A DNA stretch of 64,000 bases from Alteromonas hispanica (GTDB lineage Bacteria > Pseudomonadota > Gammaproteobacteria > Enterobacterales > Alteromonadaceae): positions 248,001-312,000 of the forward strand of contig NZ_JAAAWP010000001.1 of NCBI RefSeq assembly GCF_010500915.1. The letters are read 5' to 3'. The notes below the pieces were generated by a model that searched no databases, was not told the DNA's origin, and was given only the letters and a program-made list of their open reading frames with translations. Below, one piece after another: positions 9,088-19,055 of this stretch; positions within the stretch are counted from its first letter, which is position 1, and each line of letters begins with the position of its first letter. The position numbers and the translations under genes are program-made.

Positions 9088-9594
9088 TTAGATTTTTGTT
9101 GTATTGTTCGTATCTCTGCTGCTGCGAATTAGCGCATCCCCGCTAATAAAGTCTGATTTTGATAACCTGTCATATAAAAGTACATTTGCTGTTGCGGCCA
9201 AATTCATGCAGGAAAAAGTTGGTATATAGACAACATGGTCACACCACGCCAACACATCCTGCGGCACACTGCCATCTTCTGGACCAAGAATATAAAACGC
9301 ATTTTCAGGGTGTTCGAAATGCGGTAAAGGAACCGCGCCTTCTACTAACTCCACACAAACGACTTCTGCACCTTTTGGCACTGCGTCTTTAAGACTCTCA
9401 ACGCCAATTGTGGGTATTATTTTGTGAAATGCTTTAGTGTCTGCATTGAACTCTTTGGCTAACCTATATCTTTGTCCGGTATAAAAAACCGAGGCAACGC
9501 CGTAGCATCCCGCCGCTCTTAAGATAGACGCGACATTCACTGGATTTTTCGGGTTAATTAGACCAAGTGACGTTTTTTGTTTTTTTAGTTGCAT
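9088..9594 (-). CDS. SpoU/TrmH-family RNA methyltransferase
   Basis: A 168-residue protein made of just the SPOUT catalytic domain. The three SpoU motifs are visible: NPVNVASILRAAG near residues 17-29, ILGPEDGSVP near 102-111, and the C-terminal VYIPT..CMNLAATANVLLYDR knot that binds S-adenosylmethionine. Enzymes of this size 2'-O-methylate ribose in tRNA or rRNA; the target cannot be told from sequence. It lacks the N-terminal substrate-binding domain of RlmB or the long form of TrmH. It has no obvious link to starch use and is probably a housekeeping insertion in the locus. Confidence 0.88.
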   Translation of the reverse strand: MQLKKQKTSLGLINPKNPVNVASILRAAGCYGVASVFYTGQRYRLAKEFNADTKAFHKIIPTIGVESLKDAVPKGAEVVCVELVEGAVPLPHFEHPENAFYILGPEDGSVPQDVLAWCDHVVYIPTFSCMNLAATANVLLYDRLSKSDFISGDALIRSSRDTNNTTKI

Positions 9595-10152
9595 ACGTTA
9601 ATTTTTATTTACACTTTTTAGTGAGCGCTGATACTGCCACGGTTTAAGATGCCCTGCCAGATGACGGCGTTAAGATTTAGCCTAAGGTATAAATTTTTTA
9701 TTCTTTTTGTATCAGCTTTTTTTACACGTTTGAGATAGAACTGACATGGATTACCGCTAACAAAAATTTTTTTCAAAAGTGCGTGCATCTTTCTCATTCA
9801 GCAAGAACTGAACCACCTGTGAAAAATATGCACGGCTTAATATGTAAAACTTACACGAATATACTATAGCAATATTAATCAACACGTTAAGTGAAAAGTC
9901 CAAGATGGCGAAGATGCTTTTGATTACAGTTCGATTAGCTCGATAGATAGAAAGTAAGGATACGATAGACCCTTGAAGGTTGGCATGTCTGCGAAAAGAT
10001 ACAGCGCAATGCACTGTTTACTCTTGCTTTAATTAAGTATGTAGTGGAATGAGGATTGGAATAGAGCAAGAAACGCGCTGCTGTATCAAATCAGATACGG
10101 ATTGGCATGAAAGATAAAAATGACGTTTCACAGGTGAGTTATAGCACAGTAA
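9595..10152. other. Intergenic stretch, no gene recognised
   Basis: About 560 AT-rich bases between the methyltransferase and patatin genes. A short minus-strand frame (about 9757-10014) exists, but it has no ribosome site and no recognisable domain. I see no clear hairpin or operator. Confidence 0.5.
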
Positions 10153-11010
10153 TTAACCCGCTAAACGCTGAGTAATGGTCTGCACAAATCGCCGGCCCAT
10201 GCGCCTACCCTGTGCATAACCGCGTAGAAGCTTTTTCTTGTCCATGGTGAGGCGTCTTACACAAAAGCCAACATCTGGCGCTATTACATGCACCACACAG
10301 TCTTTAGGCGGATTAGTGATAAATTGCAATGTATCATTATAAATTTTAGGTCGGTTGAGTAAGCTTTTAAGCAATTCAGGTTGATCACGATACATTTTTT
10401 CGAGTAACCATGCCGACTTTACTGCAGGTTTAGTGAAGCCTGGTGGTTGAGAAAGAATAACGGTTATCTCACGTGCCCCCATGTCATAGGCTTGTTTTAC
10501 CGGAATGGCGTCTGCAACACCGCCGTCGACGTAGCGATGATTGCCGATGCGAGGTTGTTCCCTGAATGCTGTTGGCAATGCACATGATGCAACCATTAAA
10601 TCATCAACATTGGTTTTGATTGCCTTAAAGTATTCACATTCTCCAGAGTCTACGTTTGTCACGCCAACATAAAGAGGCATGTAATTTCCCGCCTCTGGTG
10701 AAGGTATACCAAGGGATTGTTTGGAATGATGCCACAGCCAATGGACATCGGTCATGTGCCCACCTTTTACAAACCGCAAGGGGCTAAAAAATTCTCGCTT
10801 AGTCGCGTAATTCAAAATAATCTGCTTACTTAACCCTTGCATATTGGTGACATAAGTAGAGAGGTTGGTAGCTCCAGCTGAGACACCAATAGCAAAGTCA
10901 AAGTCGAAATAGCCCTTTTCCATAAACTTGTCTAGCACGCCCGCAGCGAATACGCCGCGCATAGCGCCACCTTCTACCACTAGTGCTTTTTTCAACGACT
11001 TTTGTTGCAT
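10153..11010 (-). CDS. Patatin-like phospholipase, YjjU type
   Basis: A 285-residue patatin-fold protein. It has the oxyanion loop GGAMRG (near residues 14-19), the nucleophile elbow GVSAG (near 40-44) and the second catalytic residue in DGGVADAIP, giving a complete Ser-Asp dyad. The C-terminal region (VRRLTMDKKKLLRGYAQGRRMG) matches the tail domain found in E. coli YjjU-like proteins. It should hydrolyse acyl esters of lipids in the cytoplasm; the true substrate is unknown. The start at 11010 is chosen because AAGGAG lies 7 nt before it; an upstream extension of 24 codons is rejected. It is downstream of the pullulanase gene but separated by a strong terminator. Confidence 0.88.
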   Translation of the reverse strand: MQQKSLKKALVVEGGAMRGVFAAGVLDKFMEKGYFDFDFAIGVSAGATNLSTYVTNMQGLSKQIILNYATKREFFSPLRFVKGGHMTDVHWLWHHSKQSLGIPSPEAGNYMPLYVGVTNVDSGECEYFKAIKTNVDDLMVASCALPTAFREQPRIGNHRYVDGGVADAIPVKQAYDMGAREITVILSQPPGFTKPAVKSAWLLEKMYRDQPELLKSLLNRPKIYNDTLQFITNPPKDCVVHVIAPDVGFCVRRLTMDKKKLLRGYAQGRRMGRRFVQTITQRLAG

Positions 11011-11154
11011 GGTTAACTCCTTCTCAACCCAAAACCTTTTGTAATGGCTATTACTTCTAGAGGGATACAAGTATTGCGCCATTTGCTCACAATATTCTTA
11101 CAGGCCCAGTAAAAAGCTAGATATGCACGATATCTCCATACCGCTTTTTGCAAA

Positions 11155-11184
11155 AAAACCGCAATATAAAAATATTGCGGTTTT
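11155..11184 (-). terminator. Terminator after the pullulanase gene
   Basis: A 12-bp stem (AAAACCGCAATA / TATTGCGGTTTT) with a 6-nt loop, followed on the minus strand by a T run. It lies just after the pullulanase stop codon and separates that operon from the patatin gene. Confidence 0.85.
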
Positions 11185-11210
11185 ATTGTTTGCGATGTTT
11201 TTCTTTGATA

Positions 11211-12194
11211 TTACTTTAAGGTGACCGTTAACGTTGGCGCTGCGCCATTTGGCCCGGACACTCTAAATTGGTATAGACCTGACTGAGGAACATCCATCAT
11301 TAGATTGTTGTTACTACTACCAAGAACTTTTGGCCTATCGATATCCACCACATTAGTAGCTGATTCATTCGGGTTACCCAAGTTCACTGTTGACCAATCC
11401 TCTGATGCAACTTTAAATTCAACCGAGCCAGCACTTAATTCTACATCGGCCACGTATTCACCGTTTCCGAGATAAGAAAATACATCTTCAGCCCCCCAAC
11501 CATTCATACCGCCTCTGACATAAACGTTAGTTTCACCCCAAAACGCCTCTTTATACACGCCAATAGTAGGAGCGTCTTTATCAGATACATCAAACACGAA
11601 TACATAGCGATCTGGGTTATCAATAGTAAGTATGAGATTGTCATTAGTTGGTGCCAGCGCTAGAGACCCTCCAACAAACAGATTTCTGTCACTATCAGCG
11701 CTGCTAAGTGCACCTAAATTAACTGTACTCCAATCTTCAGAAGCCACTTTAAATTCGTAGGTTCCAGGTTCCATATTGCGCGCAAATGTGTAAACCCTCC
11801 CACCTTGGTAGTTAAACTCTTCTTCTGTGCCCCAGTCGTTCATTGCACCACGCAAGTACACTGATGTGCCAACATAGGGCTCTTCGTTTTCAATTAACAA
11901 GGCCGGTGCTTCGCTATCAGACGCATCGATAATAAATAAATAAGTTGCGTCAATTGATGGCGTAAACATGAGATTGGTGTTTGTTCGTCCTAAAACCTTT
12001 TCCTCGTTTTCAACAACATTACTGTCATCACCGTCAAGCGCACCAAAGTTAACGGTAGCCCAATCTTCAGAAGCAAACTTGAACCCGTAAGTTGTTCCAC
12101 CCTCAAGCGGTACCGCAACTGTGTATACGCCGTCTCCTTGGTAAGTAAATGCATTGTCTAATGACCATCCATTCATATCACCGCGTAAATAGGC
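11211..12194 (-). repeat. Three tandem about 105-111-codon modules within the pullulanase
   Basis: The 3' end encodes three copies of one beta-rich module. Each starts with (A/V)Y(L/V)RG.MN.W, has a central KFASEDW/KVASEDW.TVN(F/L)G block and a later NLM or NLI strand. The copies have diverged at the DNA level. They resemble E-set/starch-binding modules, but the binding role is inferred. Confidence 0.8.
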
Positions 12195-15100
12195 GACCGT
12201 GTCACCATAAGGTACAACGTCTGGGGCACCTGATGTTGCAAATGCTGATAACCCATATCCTTGTGACCCCGACTGTGGTTTCACGAAAACAGCGATTGTG
12301 AGCGCAGGAACGGTGAACGTACCATTTCCATCTTCGCTCTCTGCAAAAGTGGCGGCTCGCACCTGACTATCAACGGAGCTCGCGTGAGTGGCATGAAGAA
12401 CAAAACCTGTTGCTGTGTTTACCGTTATCGCTTTTTCTTCATAGCCAGTGTTAACAAGCACCATAATGGCATCGTTAAGCATGTCTATATCATTGCGGTT
12501 TTGCTCGGGGTCTTGCGGCACGCCGTCATCTATACTCATGGCGATAAGACCCTTTTGCTGGCGGCTTCCAATATTGTGAAAACCCACGCGATCTATTATG
12601 TCTTCAGCAGTCGTTAACCTAAAGAGAGGGCTAGACATTCGAATTGACAATAACTCAGCAAACACGTCGGAAGCGAACATAATGTCAGCACTTGAGGCTG
12701 CGCGCTCAGGGTCGTAGATAAACTCGCCCATTTCTTCCCATCGCGCTTCATTGTCTTGTGCAAGCGGAAGGCCTACATTCCAATTGTTAGTTGAATAGGT
12801 AAAGTCTACATAATTAAACCAATCACCCGAGTCGTAAGTGTTTCTATCCATTGATTTAGAGCGCAGCATATCCCCGCCCATTTGTAAAAATGGAATACCC
12901 TGAGAAACCAGTGTAATACCCATAGCCACATTTTGCGCTCTTACTCGCTCTTGTAAACTAATGTCTTGCGGAAGCGTGTAATTAAGCTGATCCCAAAGCG
13001 TTTCATTATCGTGTTTTGATACATAGTTAATGATATCAGCCGGATCATCAGCATAGCCGCCTAAGTTACTGGTGGCCCCTGCGCTACCTGCAGAGGTTTC
13101 GAGTATGTAATCTTTAAGCGTGCCCGCCATACTCATCTTCACGCGGTCTTGATCGCTTAGCAGAGAGTCTGACTGTGGTGAAAAGATGTTACCTTGTCGA
13201 ATTGCTTCGCGTATACGGTCGTTATAAGTACCAATTTCAGTACCCGCCATATTTAACTGATTGGCTTGCTCATAACCGCGGTCTATTTTTGTCCAACCTT
13301 CACCGTAAAAATAATTATCGTCATCGATTGCTTGCACAGCCTCGCGTAAGCGCACCATGGTGTCTTTTGTTGCCTGACTCATAATGTCAAAACGGAAAGC
13401 ATCGTATTTGTAATGCTCAGTCCAAAGAAGTAAAGAATCTTCCATGAACTTTTCCATCATTACGTTGCGTGGCTCAGTATCATCACAACAAGTCTCACGA
13501 ACGATAGCGCCCGTATCCACTTCATAACGGTGATAATAACCAGGAACAGTCTTATCCAACACAGACTTTGAAAATACACCCGATGCATTAGTATGATTGT
13601 AAACAACATCTAGCGCCACGCGCAGCCCCATTTCATGAAGTGCCTGAACCATTGCCCGCATTTCAATAATGCGTTCTACCCCTTCTGCACTCGATGCATA
13701 GCTTCCTTCTGGCGCGTTAAAGTGATGCGGATCATATCCCCAGTTGAATGTATCTACACCGCGAAGATCATTAGTAAGCTGCTGCGCTTTTGCAGCTTCA
13801 GCAAGTGGGTCGTAACTGTTATAAACATCAATGAGTAGCGTATTTTCACTTTCTTCATCGCAAACTGCAGCATCATCGTTTAAGCGACATAGTTCACCTA
13901 CGGTGTCATATAAATCTATCGTATTTGTCGGATCTTCATCGATAGTTGCAATGTCGTTGGCAGGTAAAATATGAAAGTAGTTTAGCCCTGCATCAACCAG
14001 TTTTTGAAGATGCGCTACTGGCGCTGTTCCCTCTTCAGTAAAGGCAAGGTATTTACCGCGATTTTCCTCAGAAGTAGACATATCTAACACACTAAAATCA
14101 CGTATATGACCTTCGTAAATCACAGCATCTTCTACATTTTCAATAGTTGGAATGTTGTGTGAATCCCACCCTTCTGGTTTAAGGTCTTCGTCGGATAGAT
14201 TTACAAAGCGGGAAAATCGGCCATTAGTAGTGAGTGAAACAGAGTATGGGTCTGTTACTAAAAGCGTTTCAATATTACCTGTGACCGGATGAAACACGGT
14301 AATTTCATAACGATATAATCGTCTGTCTAAAGACATATCGCCATTGTAGCGCCAAACTCCAGAGGTTGGATCAAGGCTCATCTCTAGACGTTCAGACAGA
14401 CTTTTATTGTCGTTATAAATTAACAGATCAACGTTGGATGCTGTGGGTGCCCAGACAGCGGCGGTAATACCATTTTCTTGATAGATACCGCCCAGTTCGG
14501 CCTCATCAGCGTCGTTTTCACCGCGAGTGTAAATAGCATCGATGGCGTTTGCGAGTTGAATTCCCGTTGCTGCCACTAAGTTACCATCGACATCGTACCC
14601 ACCCAGCGCGGTTTGCGTTGTTAATACGGTCTTTGCATCATCGAGGGTCCAAGTACCTTCCCACGCAGTCATATCGCCAAGGTGAGGAGCCTGCGCTACT
14701 TGTTCTTCAGTTAACGACGTAGCCATTAGTTCTACCGCTGTGCCGTTAATGCCATTTTCCAAAGTGCTTTCTAAACTAGCAGTGTCGGAATAATGTAATT
14801 TAACAGTGGCTACCGCTTCAGGCACATCCCATAAAATAGTATTACTATCGAGCCAGTGAGCACCAAAACCTTCGATATCGACTGGCTGGGGTCCTAGCGA
14901 CATAATTGGGAATTCAAAAAGGGTGGGCTCGCCAGACAAGGTAAAGTTCATACGCGTGAAAGTCTCATCGTCTTGAACAAGTGAAGCTTGAAAATCACCA
15001 CCGCCCATTTCTTTCCCTGCGTCATCAGTGCCTTTGTGAATAATAAAGTTATGACAATCACCATAGTTGTCTTTTAAATCTAAGATCCAATAGGCCCCGT

Positions 15101-15542
15101 AATTAGGGTCGACTCCATTATGCACACGCCCATTAGCCCAGTCTGTATCTGCATCGGCATACGCATCACAGGTATCATTATTCCATGTATGCAAGCGCCA
15201 GCCTTCGTAAGCTGGATCGCTGCTGGAGTTATCGGCATCAACCGCCGCACGGTTGTAATACAATACAGCTTGGTTATCACCAGGGGTAAACACTGGCATT
15301 GGCAGAGATGGATCAGCGCCTACAACACAAGCGTCATTGGTTTCGTTAGGTACGGTTGGCGCTTCACATGCGATAGGTGGAGGCGCTACGCACTCAGTTC
15401 CTGTTTCATCGGGTACGTTAGGCACCTCACAGGTTAATAATTCGTTGGTGCCAGACTCTACATCTGCCCCCCCACATCCTGCTATTATAAGGGCGCCTAC
15501 TATCAGCACAGCTAACCGCCATACTCTTAAGCTAGTAAACAT
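11211..15542 (-). CDS. pulA: Lipoprotein pullulanase (GH13) with three tandem C-terminal modules
   Basis: A 1443-residue pullulanase-type enzyme that removes alpha-1,6 branches from starch or pullulan. The start at 15542 follows AGGAGA and gives a lipobox (LIIAGC), so it is probably an outer-membrane lipoprotein. After a Cys/Pro-rich linker of two short repeats come an N-terminal carbohydrate-binding region and a CBM48-like domain (AAVWAPTASNVDLLIY). The GH13 blocks follow: DVVYNH near 645, FRFD (D about 719), FYGEGW (E748) and KHDNE (D845). Residues about 1117-1227, 1228-1339 and 1340-1443 are three homologous modules beginning with Y/V-LRG.MN.W and sharing ASEDW.TVN. It lies 71 bp downstream of a TonB receptor gene, with no promoter seen between them. 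Confidence 0.93.
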   Translation of the reverse strand: MFTSLRVWRLAVLIVGALIIAGCGGADVESGTNELLTCEVPNVPDETGTECVAPPPIACEAPTVPNETNDACVVGADPSLPMPVFTPGDNQAVLYYNRAAVDADNSSSDPAYEGWRLHTWNNDTCDAYADADTDWANGRVHNGVDPNYGAYWILDLKDNYGDCHNFIIHKGTDDAGKEMGGGDFQASLVQDDETFTRMNFTLSGEPTLFEFPIMSLGPQPVDIEGFGAHWLDSNTILWDVPEAVATVKLHYSDTASLESTLENGINGTAVELMATSLTEEQVAQAPHLGDMTAWEGTWTLDDAKTVLTTQTALGGYDVDGNLVAATGIQLANAIDAIYTRGENDADEAELGGIYQENGITAAVWAPTASNVDLLIYNDNKSLSERLEMSLDPTSGVWRYNGDMSLDRRLYRYEITVFHPVTGNIETLLVTDPYSVSLTTNGRFSRFVNLSDEDLKPEGWDSHNIPTIENVEDAVIYEGHIRDFSVLDMSTSEENRGKYLAFTEEGTAPVAHLQKLVDAGLNYFHILPANDIATIDEDPTNTIDLYDTVGELCRLNDDAAVCDEESENTLLIDVYNSYDPLAEAAKAQQLTNDLRGVDTFNWGYDPHHFNAPEGSYASSAEGVERIIEMRAMVQALHEMGLRVALDVVYNHTNASGVFSKSVLDKTVPGYYHRYEVDTGAIVRETCCDDTEPRNVMMEKFMEDSLLLWTEHYKYDAFRFDIMSQATKDTMVRLREAVQAIDDDNYFYGEGWTKIDRGYEQANQLNMAGTEIGTYNDRIREAIRQGNIFSPQSDSLLSDQDRVKMSMAGTLKDYILETSAGSAGATSNLGGYADDPADIINYVSKHDNETLWDQLNYTLPQDISLQERVRAQNVAMGITLVSQGIPFLQMGGDMLRSKSMDRNTYDSGDWFNYVDFTYSTNNWNVGLPLAQDNEARWEEMGEFIYDPERAASSADIMFASDVFAELLSIRMSSPLFRLTTAEDIIDRVGFHNIGSRQQKGLIAMSIDDGVPQDPEQNRNDIDMLNDAIMVLVNTGYEEKAITVNTATGFVLHATHASSVDSQVRAATFAESEDGNGTFTVPALTIAVFVKPQSGSQGYGLSAFATSGAPDVVPYGDTVAYLRGDMNGWSLDNAFTYQGDGVYTVAVPLEGGTTYGFKFASEDWATVNFGALDGDDSNVVENEEKVLGRTNTNLMFTPSIDATYLFIIDASDSEAPALLIENEEPYVGTSVYLRGAMNDWGTEEEFNYQGGRVYTFARNMEPGTYEFKVASEDWSTVNLGALSSADSDRNLFVGGSLALAPTNDNLILTIDNPDRYVFVFDVSDKDAPTIGVYKEAFWGETNVYVRGGMNGWGAEDVFSYLGNGEYVADVELSAGSVEFKVASEDWSTVNLGNPNESATNVVDIDRPKVLGSSNNNLMMDVPQSGLYQFRVSGPNGAAPTLTVTLK

Positions 15543-15613
15543 AGTGTTCTCCTGATTTGTTCTTATATTTTTGGCATTTATCACAGTGATAACGCGGCTT
15601 AGGACTAGAGCTC

Positions 15614-18600
15614 TCATAATCGGTATGTCATCCCTAAGAAGTATTGTGTGCCAAAGAATTGGATAGTGCCGGTTTGCTCTTGTGACGAGAAGTAGCTGCG
15701 AGTGGGCTCATCGGTAAGGTTGTTCACCTGAAATAATACGCTCCAATTCTCATTCAATTCGTAAGATGCTTGATAATCAACAACGAGCTCAGAATCGAAG
15801 TTTACGACCTGATCGTTGACCGCAACTTGTTGAGAAACAAACGAATCCCTAAAGCGTGTGGAAAGACGGGTTTCAAATCCCTCGTATTCCCAAAATGCGG
15901 TTAGTGTGGCCACATTTTCAGACAGACCAGGCAAACTCGTTGCGTAAATGCCATCGCCAAGTGTTCTCTGAATCTCGCTTTCTGTATATGAATAGCTCGC
16001 GCTAATGCCTAGGCCAGACCAAAAGCCAGGTAACATGCTGTAAATTTGCGTATAGGCAATTTCAATGCCTCTAATGTAACCACCTTCAGCGTTGTTAACT
16101 GCTGTACTGTAGCTTCCGTTTTCTGTTGGCACAGTTACAAACAAAGGGTCGCCATTAGCGTCTACTGCTAATTCTGATTCCTGGCCTGTAAACTCTGGCG
16201 TTAAATACACCGGCACTTGTACAGAGTCTGGCGTAACAATGCCATTCGCTTCAAAGTCGTATGGGTCTATTTCTATGTCTTCGACAAACGATTCAATATC
16301 CTTGTAGAAGCCAGCTATAACTAGTGCACCTTCTGTTTCGCTAAAATAGTACTCCCATGACACATCGTATTGAGTGGCATAAAATGGCTCTAAATACGGA
16401 CTATTACGTGCGTTGCCATTTACCCGAGCTGTCGGGGTAGATAGGGTTATTTCCCCAGAATCTCGGTCTTGAAACGCAGTAACTACCTCTACGTTTGTTG
16501 AGGCATTGGCGGCAAAACGATTAATTGGTGCCCTCCCCATTACCTTTGCAGCAGCAACACGTAACTGCATATCGTCGTTAAGCTGAAAGTTTAAGTTGAT
16601 TGACGGCAACACATCACTGTATTCATGGCTCAATAGCGCAGGGCGGTAAAAGTTATTAATAAGACCTACATCATCAGTAATGTTTTGCGCGCCCGCAGTT
16701 GGGTCGCTAACTTCTTCAGTTGCACCGGTTTCTAGGTCGGTAATAAGTTGAGTGGCACGCTGAAGCGTGGTTGAGCGTTGTTTACTTTTTACGTAACGCA
16801 CACCCACATTACCGGTTACTGGAAGACGCCCAATTTCCGTATTTATCGTCGCCATTAAGTAGGCTGAATTCACGGTTTCAAAAACATCACCGCTCTCTTG
16901 TAACGTCCAAGCAGTTGCCGGCCCCGTGCCTGGGCCATTTATTACACCTGCAGCACCAGGACCCCAAGTTTGAACCGGTACAGGCCTGCCATCTGGAAAC
17001 CACGCGTTAAGTGCGCTGTCCAAGTCTACCGACAGATAACTTGGGAAATAGCCAAAGTCTCCGCTCCAGTCTACCTGTTCCACCATATCTGAGGTTAGTT
17101 TTAGCGGCGGTTGGCTTACTGAGAATGCGCTGTCGTTTCCATACTCAAACACAGAGCGATCGTTGTTATATTCTCTGTCTGAATAGCGGTAACCAAATTC
17201 CAAGCCGGATATAACGGGTGAATCTATAAAATATTGAAAATCAATTCTGTAGGCATCTAATTCGTCTTTATTTTCAAAAGGGTAAATACCATACTTGCTT
17301 ACCATCACGCGGTCGGTGTCGGTGAACGCATTCATTTGATTAAAACCTAAGTCAGGTAAGTCTAATCCATTCAGCAAATATGATATTTGCACGTTCTCAT
17401 CGAAAACCGGATTGGCTGCATTGGCGTCTTCTCCCACTAAAGACCACAATAAACCGTTTCTAAAGTCGCTTTCAGCGGTAGAACGAGAGATGTCGAACTG
17501 AACCGCTAGGTCGGCACTAATTTCCCAATTGGCATTCACACCAAAGTTTGCAACGCTATCGAAATCTTGATTGTCGTCGTTGACGAGTTCTATGCGAGTA
17601 AAGCTATTGTCTGTGCGTGAAAACGTGCCGCCAATCACGCTGTTATTCACAATGGTAGGGTTAGTGATCCCTGCGTTGATACCGCCAAGTTTCACTCGGA
17701 AGCCTCTTGCAAACGCTTCAGAGTCAAACTTTGAAATAAAGGCATCGGCTTTTAGCGTAAAGGTGTCGATTGGTGCCCATTCAATGGCAGCCACATAACC
17801 ATCGCGAGTCTCTTCACCCCCTTTGTGCTGCATTTCAAACCCTTCGGAAATGTATTCACATTCCACACACGAGTCAGGCCCATCAGTGTCACCTTCAATG
17901 CCGTCTACATCCACCAATCCGTTGTATGCAAGCCCAATAAACTGGGTTGAAACACTCGGTTGAAATAAGCGCGCATACCCCAGCGATACACCTACGGTGT
18001 CATCTAAAAATTTGCCTTGATAGGAAAAGCTAAGACGATGACCGAACTCTTCTGCGTCGGAAATCTCTGATGCTCTATCGTTATACATTCCTCGCATATT
18101 GGCGCTGAATTTATGTTGCTCCTGCATTTTAAGGGGGGACGCAGTTTTCAATTCAACGGTACCCGCAATACCACCTTCGATAAGAGAGGCTTTCGGTGAT
18201 TTATACACCGCAGCTTCACTGATTAACTCCGAAGGGTACTGATCAAATTCAATGGCCCGGCTACCGCTTGTAGAAACCTGCTCACGGCCATTTAAGGTTG
18301 AAAATACAAAATCGCCCGAAAGGCCGCGAATGTTTATCTGCGCTGCTTGACCACCTGTACGAACCGCCGAAATACCAGGAAGACGAGTAAGTGCATCGGC
18401 CATTGAAACATCAGGTAGGCCGCCAAGATCATCAGCTGATATCTGTTCAGATACAGTATCTGAGAAGCGTTTTTGATTTAGCGATTGAATTAGACTGGTA
18501 CTAAAACCCCGCACTTCAATGCGCTCAACTTCTTCTGGGGGAATGTCGACTTTGTCCGTTTTTCTATCTTGTGTGTTTTCAGCTACGTCCTGTGCATAAG

Positions 18601-18673
18601 ATGGAAGCGACATAAATGCCACTCCACTACTTATTAGAGCAGCCATTATTGTACTGGGTTTGAATGTTTTCAT
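15614..18673 (-). CDS. TonB-dependent outer-membrane receptor, probable maltodextrin uptake
   Basis: A 1019-residue receptor with a signal peptide (cut near SYAQD), a TonB-box-like RIEVRG, a plug domain (DVSMADALTRLPGISAV, then INIRGL) and a C-terminal 22-strand-type barrel. It resembles the large sugar-type TonB receptors of Xanthomonas, Caulobacter and Alteromonas. It should import starch oligosaccharides across the outer membrane using proton-motive force via TonB. The start at 18673 follows GGGACAC; the upstream TTG frame is rejected. It is the first gene of a likely operon with pullulanase and has operator copy 3 and a predicted promoter. Substrate is inferred from its neighbours. Confidence 0.92.
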   Translation of the reverse strand: MKTFKPSTIMAALISSGVAFMSLPSYAQDVAENTQDRKTDKVDIPPEEVERIEVRGFSTSLIQSLNQKRFSDTVSEQISADDLGGLPDVSMADALTRLPGISAVRTGGQAAQINIRGLSGDFVFSTLNGREQVSTSGSRAIEFDQYPSELISEAAVYKSPKASLIEGGIAGTVELKTASPLKMQEQHKFSANMRGMYNDRASEISDAEEFGHRLSFSYQGKFLDDTVGVSLGYARLFQPSVSTQFIGLAYNGLVDVDGIEGDTDGPDSCVECEYISEGFEMQHKGGEETRDGYVAAIEWAPIDTFTLKADAFISKFDSEAFARGFRVKLGGINAGITNPTIVNNSVIGGTFSRTDNSFTRIELVNDDNQDFDSVANFGVNANWEISADLAVQFDISRSTAESDFRNGLLWSLVGEDANAANPVFDENVQISYLLNGLDLPDLGFNQMNAFTDTDRVMVSKYGIYPFENKDELDAYRIDFQYFIDSPVISGLEFGYRYSDREYNNDRSVFEYGNDSAFSVSQPPLKLTSDMVEQVDWSGDFGYFPSYLSVDLDSALNAWFPDGRPVPVQTWGPGAAGVINGPGTGPATAWTLQESGDVFETVNSAYLMATINTEIGRLPVTGNVGVRYVKSKQRSTTLQRATQLITDLETGATEEVSDPTAGAQNITDDVGLINNFYRPALLSHEYSDVLPSINLNFQLNDDMQLRVAAAKVMGRAPINRFAANASTNVEVVTAFQDRDSGEITLSTPTARVNGNARNSPYLEPFYATQYDVSWEYYFSETEGALVIAGFYKDIESFVEDIEIDPYDFEANGIVTPDSVQVPVYLTPEFTGQESELAVDANGDPLFVTVPTENGSYSTAVNNAEGGYIRGIEIAYTQIYSMLPGFWSGLGISASYSYTESEIQRTLGDGIYATSLPGLSENVATLTAFWEYEGFETRLSTRFRDSFVSQQVAVNDQVVNFDSELVVDYQASYELNENWSVLFQVNNLTDEPTRSYFSSQEQTGTIQFFGTQYFLGMTYRL

Positions 18674-18740
18674 TGGTGTCCCATTTCTGATTATTGTCGA
18701 CAAGTTAGGACTGCCACACCTAATCTTGTCTCTTTTATTC

Positions 18741-18758
18741 CAGTAATAGATATTACTG
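18741..18758. promoter_or_regulatory. Palindrome CAGTAATAGATATTACTG over the predicted -10
   Basis: Two perfect 8-bp arms (CAGTAATA / TATTACTG) are separated by 2 bp. It covers the predicted -10 and start region of the TonB receptor promoter, a usual place for a repressor site. The binding protein is unknown. Confidence 0.45.
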
Positions 18759-18779
18759 TTTTGTTCAAAAAGAGAGCAA
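18750..18779 (-). promoter_or_regulatory. Predicted promoter of the TonB receptor-pullulanase operon
   Basis: On the minus strand, TTGCTC (18774-18779) and TAATAT (18750-18755) are 18 bp apart. The -35 lies 5 bp downstream of operator copy 3, the same spacing as at the cyclomaltodextrinase promoter. Confidence 0.5.
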
Positions 18780-18784
18780 TGCTA

Positions 18785-18798
18785 TGCATACGTATTCA
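18785..18798 (-). promoter_or_regulatory. LacI-type operator TGAATACGTATGCA, copy 3
   Basis: Identical to the other three copies and in the same orientation relative to the gene. It lies 112 bp upstream of the TonB receptor start codon. Confidence 0.8.
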
Positions 18799-19055
18799 TT
18801 TACATAAAAAACACAAACTGAAAACAAATTTAAAACACAAATGGTTAGAGATAGAAATAAAAAGAAAAGCGCGAAAGTGACATATAAAAACCACAAAAAA
18901 GATGCGATCTTGTGCTGCAGGAGGGAAAGTTAAAGAGGTGTTTATTAGAATACGTGAAATTTGCACTCGACAAAACGAATGCATAAATATCCAGGTACAA
19001 ATTGCAATTGCAGTTCGAGAAGTCCTTTTCTTTATGTTTGTTGTCTACAACTTGA

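Noticed and set aside
9757..10014. 85-codon minus-strand frame in the gap before the patatin gene
   Set aside because: No ribosome site, no recognisable domain, and AT-rich composition typical of spacer DNA.
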